Below, in pieces: positions 43,505 through 46,634 of a stretch of 46,634 nt of DNA. Under the pieces are notes generated by a model, which worked only from the letters and a program-made list of their open reading frames with translations, searched no databases and was not told where the DNA came from. The first letter of the stretch is position 1, and every line of letters begins with the position of its first letter. The translations under genes were made by a program, and so were the position numbers. Source of the DNA: DASXSB01 sp036506275 (GTDB taxonomy: Bacteria > Methylomirabilota > Methylomirabilia > Rokubacteriales > CSP1-6); the NCBI GenBank assembly GCA_036506275.1, contig DASXSB010000080.1, forward strand, positions 1 through 46,634, in the 5' to 3' direction.

Positions 43505-44590
43505 TCATCCGGGCCCGAGCCGACCCGGGAGCTTTCGATCGAAGAAGCTCACGATTTCCGGGTTCAGCACCTCGTGCATCGCATCGCGATCGAAGCTGGG
43601 CGGGTCTTGCGCGGCCTCACCGGCGAGGAGCTTCAATCCCCACGGGAAGCTTGCGACGAATGAGAAATGGCCGGCGCCTTTGACGAGGACGTATTCCGTC
43701 GGGGGCGGCAGCGCCTTCGCGAGGCGCTCGGCATGATACCGGACGAGGGTCAGGTCATCGCGCTCCGCGCCGTACAGACGGACCGGAATGGCGACTCGTG
43801 CCAGCGCGTCGTCGGTGAAGGGGGCGGCGTTCGGCGCCAGAAGGACGATGGCCCGAACACGAGGATCACGGACATCCGGAACGTCGCCGACCTGGCGGGT
43901 GGCGTCGTGGGTGGCCGCACCACCAAAGGAGCAGAACTTGCGATCGTCAGGATGCTGTTGGCAGTGCGCAAGGATCGCACCTGGGCTCGCGGTGGCGCCG
44001 GCGACAGCGAGCGCCGTGAAGCCGCCATTGGAATGTCCCACCACCCCGATGCGGGTCCGCTGGATGTGAGAGCCCAGTGCCGCGTCTCCGAGCACCGCAT
44101 CGATGATCTGGGCGATCTGCTTCGGCCGTCCGACCCACACGCTGACACCGGCGATATCCTTGTTTGTTCCGCGCGGGTGTGTAGGCGCGGCGACGACATA
44201 GCCATGCGCGGCGAGCGCGATCGCCAGGTCTCGATGGTTCAAGGCGAGCCCACCGGCGCCATGTGAGATGACAATCAAGCCGAACTTCCCGTCAGCCGGC
44301 GCCGCATTGGGGGCGACCTGCATCTCGAACGCGATGAGCCGACACAGCATCGCGGGCCACCCGCAGGCGGAGAGGGAGGCGTTCAGGAACAGCGGAGCGG
44401 GTGCCGCCCGCGTGGGATACCACAGAGCAACCGGGAACGACTCGCCGGTGGTCGCGTCTTCAAGGTTGATCGCACGGTAGGCGACGTTCGAAGATGGCGT
44501 CGCCGGCGTGCCGGGAGCGGCACCGAGCAGCATCCCTATAGATACCAGGCCCACGACGCGCGGGAAGAACGACGCCTTCGTCCTGGGCAT
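43505..44590 (-). CDS. Exported dienelactone-hydrolase-like alpha/beta hydrolase
   Basis: A 361-residue hydrolase of the predicted dienelactone hydrolase/PAF-acetylhydrolase type. It has an N-terminal hydrophobic signal (VVGLVSIGMLLGAAPGTPA), the oxyanion region VISHGAGGLALNHRDLAIAL, the nucleophile motif GHSNGGF, an acidic residue near YGAERDDLT and the catalytic histidine in GAGHFSFVASF. It is the last gene of a minus-strand unit after DUF488 (24-base gap) and converges with the PRC-barrel gene. Substrate unknown; lipase or esterase activity is likely. Confidence 0.82.
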   Translation of the reverse strand: MPRTKASFFPRVVGLVSIGMLLGAAPGTPATPSSNVAYRAINLEDATTGESFPVALWYPTRAAPAPLFLNASLSACGWPAMLCRLIAFEMQVAPNAAPADGKFGLIVISHGAGGLALNHRDLAIALAAHGYVVAAPTHPRGTNKDIAGVSVWVGRPKQIAQIIDAVLGDAALGSHIQRTRIGVVGHSNGGFTALAVAGATASPGAILAHCQQHPDDRKFCSFGGAATHDATRQVGDVPDVRDPRVRAIVLLAPNAAPFTDDALARVAIPVRLYGAERDDLTLVRYHAERLAKALPPPTEYVLVKGAGHFSFVASFPWGLKLLAGEAAQDPPSFDRDAMHEVLNPEIVSFFDRKLPGRLGPG

Positions 44591-44614
44591 CCTGGCGGAT
44601 GGTAGCAGCTTTCT

Positions 44615-45151
44615 TTAGAGTCGCAGCCTGCCCTGCGTTCCTGGATACGTCACGCGCCCCTCCCGCACGTGTGCGAACGGCGTCAGCGTGTGCGCCACCG
44701 CGCGCGATACGCTCTCGATGTGCTCGACGCCCACCCCGCGCGCGACGAGCGCGTCCGCGATGAGCGAGCGGTGGCACCGCCAGCGCACCGCCTCCGCGCA
44801 CATGATCGCCACGCGATCGACGGCGGCGAGCGCGATCAATCCCGGGAGCGCCGTCTCGAATTCCGGCGTTTGCATGTGGTCGGCGTAGCCGCGGAAGCTC
44901 TCGTTGCGCCAGGCAGTGTTGATGGAGTCGGCGCGAGGTCGGCGCCAGCCGCCGAGGGCGGCGAGATGGACGTAGCCGATGCCGGCGGCGGCGAGCGACC
45001 CCGGCAGCGTCTCGCGGTTGAACTGGGGATGGCGGCGCGAGCGGGGTATGGTCCGCACGTCGGCGAGGCGCGTGATCGCGTGGGCGCGGAGGAGCTCGAC
45101 GAAATCCTCGAGGGCGCGCGTCGAGTGTCCGACCGTCCAGATCCGCTCCAC
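44615..45151 (-). CDS. DUF488 family protein
   Basis: A 178-residue protein with the DUF488 pattern: IWTVGHSTRALEDFVELL, LADVRTIPRSRRHPQFNRET, and the Cys/His segment IMCAEAVRWRCHRSLIADAL. The C...CHR motif is conserved in the family and suggests metal or nucleic-acid-related chemistry, but the function is unsettled. The start is a GTG (complement of 45149-45151). It lies 14 bases after the LysR gene in the same direction. Confidence 0.85.
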   Translation of the reverse strand: MERIWTVGHSTRALEDFVELLRAHAITRLADVRTIPRSRRHPQFNRETLPGSLAAAGIGYVHLAALGGWRRPRADSINTAWRNESFRGYADHMQTPEFETALPGLIALAAVDRVAIMCAEAVRWRCHRSLIADALVARGVGVEHIESVSRAVAHTLTPFAHVREGRVTYPGTQGRLRL

Positions 45152-45165
45152 GCCCCTGCCTGTGC

Positions 45166-46098
45166 CTAACGAGCACGCTGTCGTCGGCGGCGCCGCGCGC
45201 CCGCCGGCCGTCCCTCGGCCACGGCGGTCCGCAGCGTGGCGAGAAGCGCCTTCGCCTCCGCGCTCAGCGCGCGCTGGAGAGGATGGATGACGTCGAGGCT
45301 ACGGGTGAGCGGTTCCGCGTCCACGATGGTGATGGCGGCGAGGCGGCCACGACGGATCTCGGGCGCGACGGCGAGGTGCGGCAAGAACGCGAGGCCCATG
45401 CCGCGCTCCACCATCCTCTTGGCCGTCTCGATGGTCTCTACCTCCAGCACCACGTTCGGGACGAGCCCGGCCCGCCGGAAGAGCCCGTGGCTCAACGTCC
45501 AGTCACTGGAGCCGCGGTCGAAGAAGATCAGGGGGCGGTTCGCGACCTCCTCCAGGCGCGCCCGGCGCGTGCGCGTCGGCCACACCGTCGGATCGCCCAC
45601 CAGCACGAGGGGATCGTCGCGCAGGCTCACCGTCTGCACGGACGGATGGTGGAGGGAGCGGGCGAGACCGATGTCGGCCTCCCCGCGCAGCACCATCTCC
45701 AGCACTTCCTTGGAGTGGCCGGAGCGGACGGTGATCATCACGCGCGGGTGCGCGGCCTGGAAGCGCGTGAGGACGTCGGGCAGGAGATAGGTGCAGATGG
45801 AGAGGGCGGCCGCGATCTGCACGGCGCCCCCCGCCGACGGCTGAAGGTCGTGCACGGCCTGACGGGCTCGCGCGAGCGCGTGCACGATCTGTTCTGCGTG
45901 AGGTCGGAGCGCCCGCCCCGCCGCGGAGAGCGATGGGCGCCCGCCGGCGCGGTCGAAGAGCGCCACCCCGAGCGAATCCTCCAGGGCCTTGATGCGCGCG
46001 CTCACGGCGGGCTGGGTGAGGCGGAGGGCGTCGGCGGCCTTGCGGAAGCCACCGAACGTCTCCACGGCGAGGAATGCTTCCACCTGACTGACGTCCAT
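45166..46098 (-). CDS. LysR family transcriptional regulator
   Basis: A 310-residue regulator. The N-terminal helix-turn-helix is MDVSQVEAFLAVETFGGFRK ... LTQPAVSARIKALEDSLGVALF, followed by a typical effector-binding domain (VQIAAALSICTYLLPDVLTRF; VLEMVLRGEADIGLARSL). ATG 46098 fits the usual family start; a GAGGG lies upstream. It is divergent from the zinc-ribbon and isocitrate lyase genes, with a palindrome between, so it probably controls those genes. A carboxylate such as glyoxylate is a plausible effector. Confidence 0.9.
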   Translation of the reverse strand: MDVSQVEAFLAVETFGGFRKAADALRLTQPAVSARIKALEDSLGVALFDRAGGRPSLSAAGRALRPHAEQIVHALARARQAVHDLQPSAGGAVQIAAALSICTYLLPDVLTRFQAAHPRVMITVRSGHSKEVLEMVLRGEADIGLARSLHHPSVQTVSLRDDPLVLVGDPTVWPTRTRRARLEEVANRPLIFFDRGSSDWTLSHGLFRRAGLVPNVVLEVETIETAKRMVERGMGLAFLPHLAVAPEIRRGRLAAITIVDAEPLTRSLDVIHPLQRALSAEAKALLATLRTAVAEGRPAGARRRRRQRAR

Positions 46099-46159
46099 GA
46101 CGGACACCCTCTTTCGTGCGCCCCCATTATCGGCAATTTCGAGGGCCGCTGATTCGAGT

Positions 46160-46180
46160 TTTTTATCGAGGCGATAAAAA
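46160..46180. promoter_or_regulatory. Palindromic operator in the LysR/isocitrate lyase divergent promoter
   Basis: TTTTTATCG-AGG-CGATAAAAA is a perfect 9-3-9 inverted repeat. Its core TTATCG...CGATAA contains the T-N11-A-type symmetry that LysR regulators bind. It is the most A/T-rich spot in the 169-base gap, lying 62 bases from the LysR start and 88 from the zinc-ribbon start. Confidence 0.7.
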
Positions 46181-46267
46181 CAATGATCTTGCCTGATAGG
46201 TGGTCCGCCGGCACAGTGACGGAACCACCAGCCGGGGCAGCGGCCGACCGGCGATGAGGAGACAGTC

Positions 46268-46441
46268 ATGGACGGAACGTGTCAGTGCGGGATGGCGCTC
46301 GAGCCGCGGTGGAGCGGCCGGAGCTGCCACGAGTGTGGGGCGTCGACGTGTCGGACGTGTGCGATCGAGCTCGACACGAATAGCTACTGCCGCTGGTGCG
46401 CGACCTCGGTCGCGTATGCCGGCGCACCGGCGGGGGTCTGA
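46268..46441 (+). CDS. Small cysteine-rich zinc-ribbon protein (57 residues)
   Basis: A 57-residue protein starting MDGTCQCGMALEPRWSGRSC. It has four paired-cysteine groups: CQC, CHEC, CRTC and CRWC, arranged as two zinc-binding knuckle pairs in so short a chain. ATG 46268 lies in a normal leader, and the stop is two bases before the next ATG, so it is almost certainly co-translated with isocitrate lyase. Function unknown; a protein-binding or metal-sensing accessory is possible. Confidence 0.7.
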   Translation: MDGTCQCGMALEPRWSGRSCHECGASTCRTCAIELDTNSYCRWCATSVAYAGAPAGV

Positions 46442-46443
46442 GC

Positions 46444-46634
46444 ATGATCAGCATGGGGCGGAAGTTCCGGGAGCTGCTGGAGACGGAGGCGTACGTGTAC
46501 ACGGGCGGGGTGTACTCGCCGCTGGACGCGCAGATCGCGGAGCGGGTGGGGATGAAGGCGATCTATCTGAGCGGGTACTCGATGGCGCTGGCGAACGGGT
46601 GGCCGGACATGGGGTTCCTGACGCAGACGGAGGT
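46444..46634 (+). CDS. aceA: Isocitrate lyase, haloarchaeal-type (5' part)
   Basis: The first 63 codons of a PEP-mutase/isocitrate lyase superfamily enzyme; the rest is beyond the right edge. The sequence YTGGVYSPLDAQIAERVGMK followed by AIYLSGYSMALANGWPDMGF and LTQTEV resembles haloarchaeal-type isocitrate lyases rather than the classical bacterial AceA. Methylisocitrate lyase or another superfamily member cannot be excluded without the catalytic KKCGH-like loop. ATG 46444 or 46453 may start it. Codons end almost always in G or C, with many G, suggesting high expression. Confidence 0.7.
   Translation, partial: MISMGRKFRELLETEAYVYTGGVYSPLDAQIAERVGMKAIYLSGYSMALANGWPDMGFLTQTE

Noticed and set aside
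43478..43519. CTCGGGCC / GGCCCGAG inverted repeat between the convergent PRC-barrel and hydrolase genes as a bidirectional terminator
   Set aside because: The stem is only 8 bp with a 26-base loop and no T-run, and it overlaps the hydrolase stop. It may be chance in this G+C-rich sequence.

Overview
The window is very G+C-rich (about two thirds by eye) bacterial chromosomal DNA, mostly coding on the + strand, with tightly packed genes whose stops and starts often overlap (ATGA, GTGA and, unusually, CTGA). The gene content suggests an uncultured, respiring, sulfur-oxidising bacterium. It combines a Sox system without SoxCD, a Soe-type sulfite oxidoreductase, a mycobacterial-Sdh1-like succinate dehydrogenase, an enolase-superfamily enzyme and a haloarchaeal-type isocitrate lyase. 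This looks most like Candidatus Rokubacteria/Methylomirabilota, but that placement is inference from gene content.

Region 1 (1-594) holds the 5' end of a minus-strand gene and a promoter-sized gap. Region 2 (595-13057) is an inorganic sulfur oxidation cluster: flavocytochrome c sulfide dehydrogenase (fccB, fccA), a TauE/SafE anion exporter, a cytoplasmic sulfite oxidoreductase with its Fe-S and membrane subunits fused (soeBC) plus soeA, soxY, soxZ, a fused soxX-soxA, a hot-dog thioesterase and soxB. It closes with a membrane-anchored TlpA/SoxW-like thioredoxin. In that gene the first active-site cysteine codon is TGA and a bacterial SECIS-like hairpin follows directly, so it is very probably a selenoprotein. 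It would be missed or split in two by ordinary gene calling.

Region 3 (13059-18487) is accessory: a short-chain dehydrogenase, a haloalkane dehalogenase, a DUF1835 protein that runs into an antisense small gene, a lipoprotein and a beta-propeller protein transcribed divergently from matching operator palindromes, and a DUF1259 gene broken by an internal deletion.

Region 4 (18506-33263) is a TCA-cycle operon: promoter and leader hairpin, aconitase, isocitrate dehydrogenase, malate dehydrogenase, a VOC protein, two-subunit class I fumarase, a PEBP-like lipoprotein, succinate dehydrogenase (Rieske-like membrane anchor, flavoprotein, Fe-S protein), succinyl-CoA synthetase, nucleoside diphosphate kinase, a membrane protein and an Ldh2-family dehydrogenase. 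Citrate synthase and the 2-oxoglutarate-oxidising enzyme are not in the window.

Region 5 (33264-43450) contains a secreted protein of about 2,700 residues (subtilisin-like protease followed by about 16 cadherin-like Ig repeats), then an enolase-superfamily enzyme behind an inverted repeat that covers its ribosome binding site, and a PRC-barrel protein. Region 6 (43505-46634) has a minus-strand LysR - DUF488 - alpha/beta hydrolase unit divergent from a tiny four-CxxC-type zinc-ribbon protein and the start of isocitrate lyase, with a palindrome in the divergent promoter. No tRNA, rRNA, CRISPR array or insertion sequence was seen.
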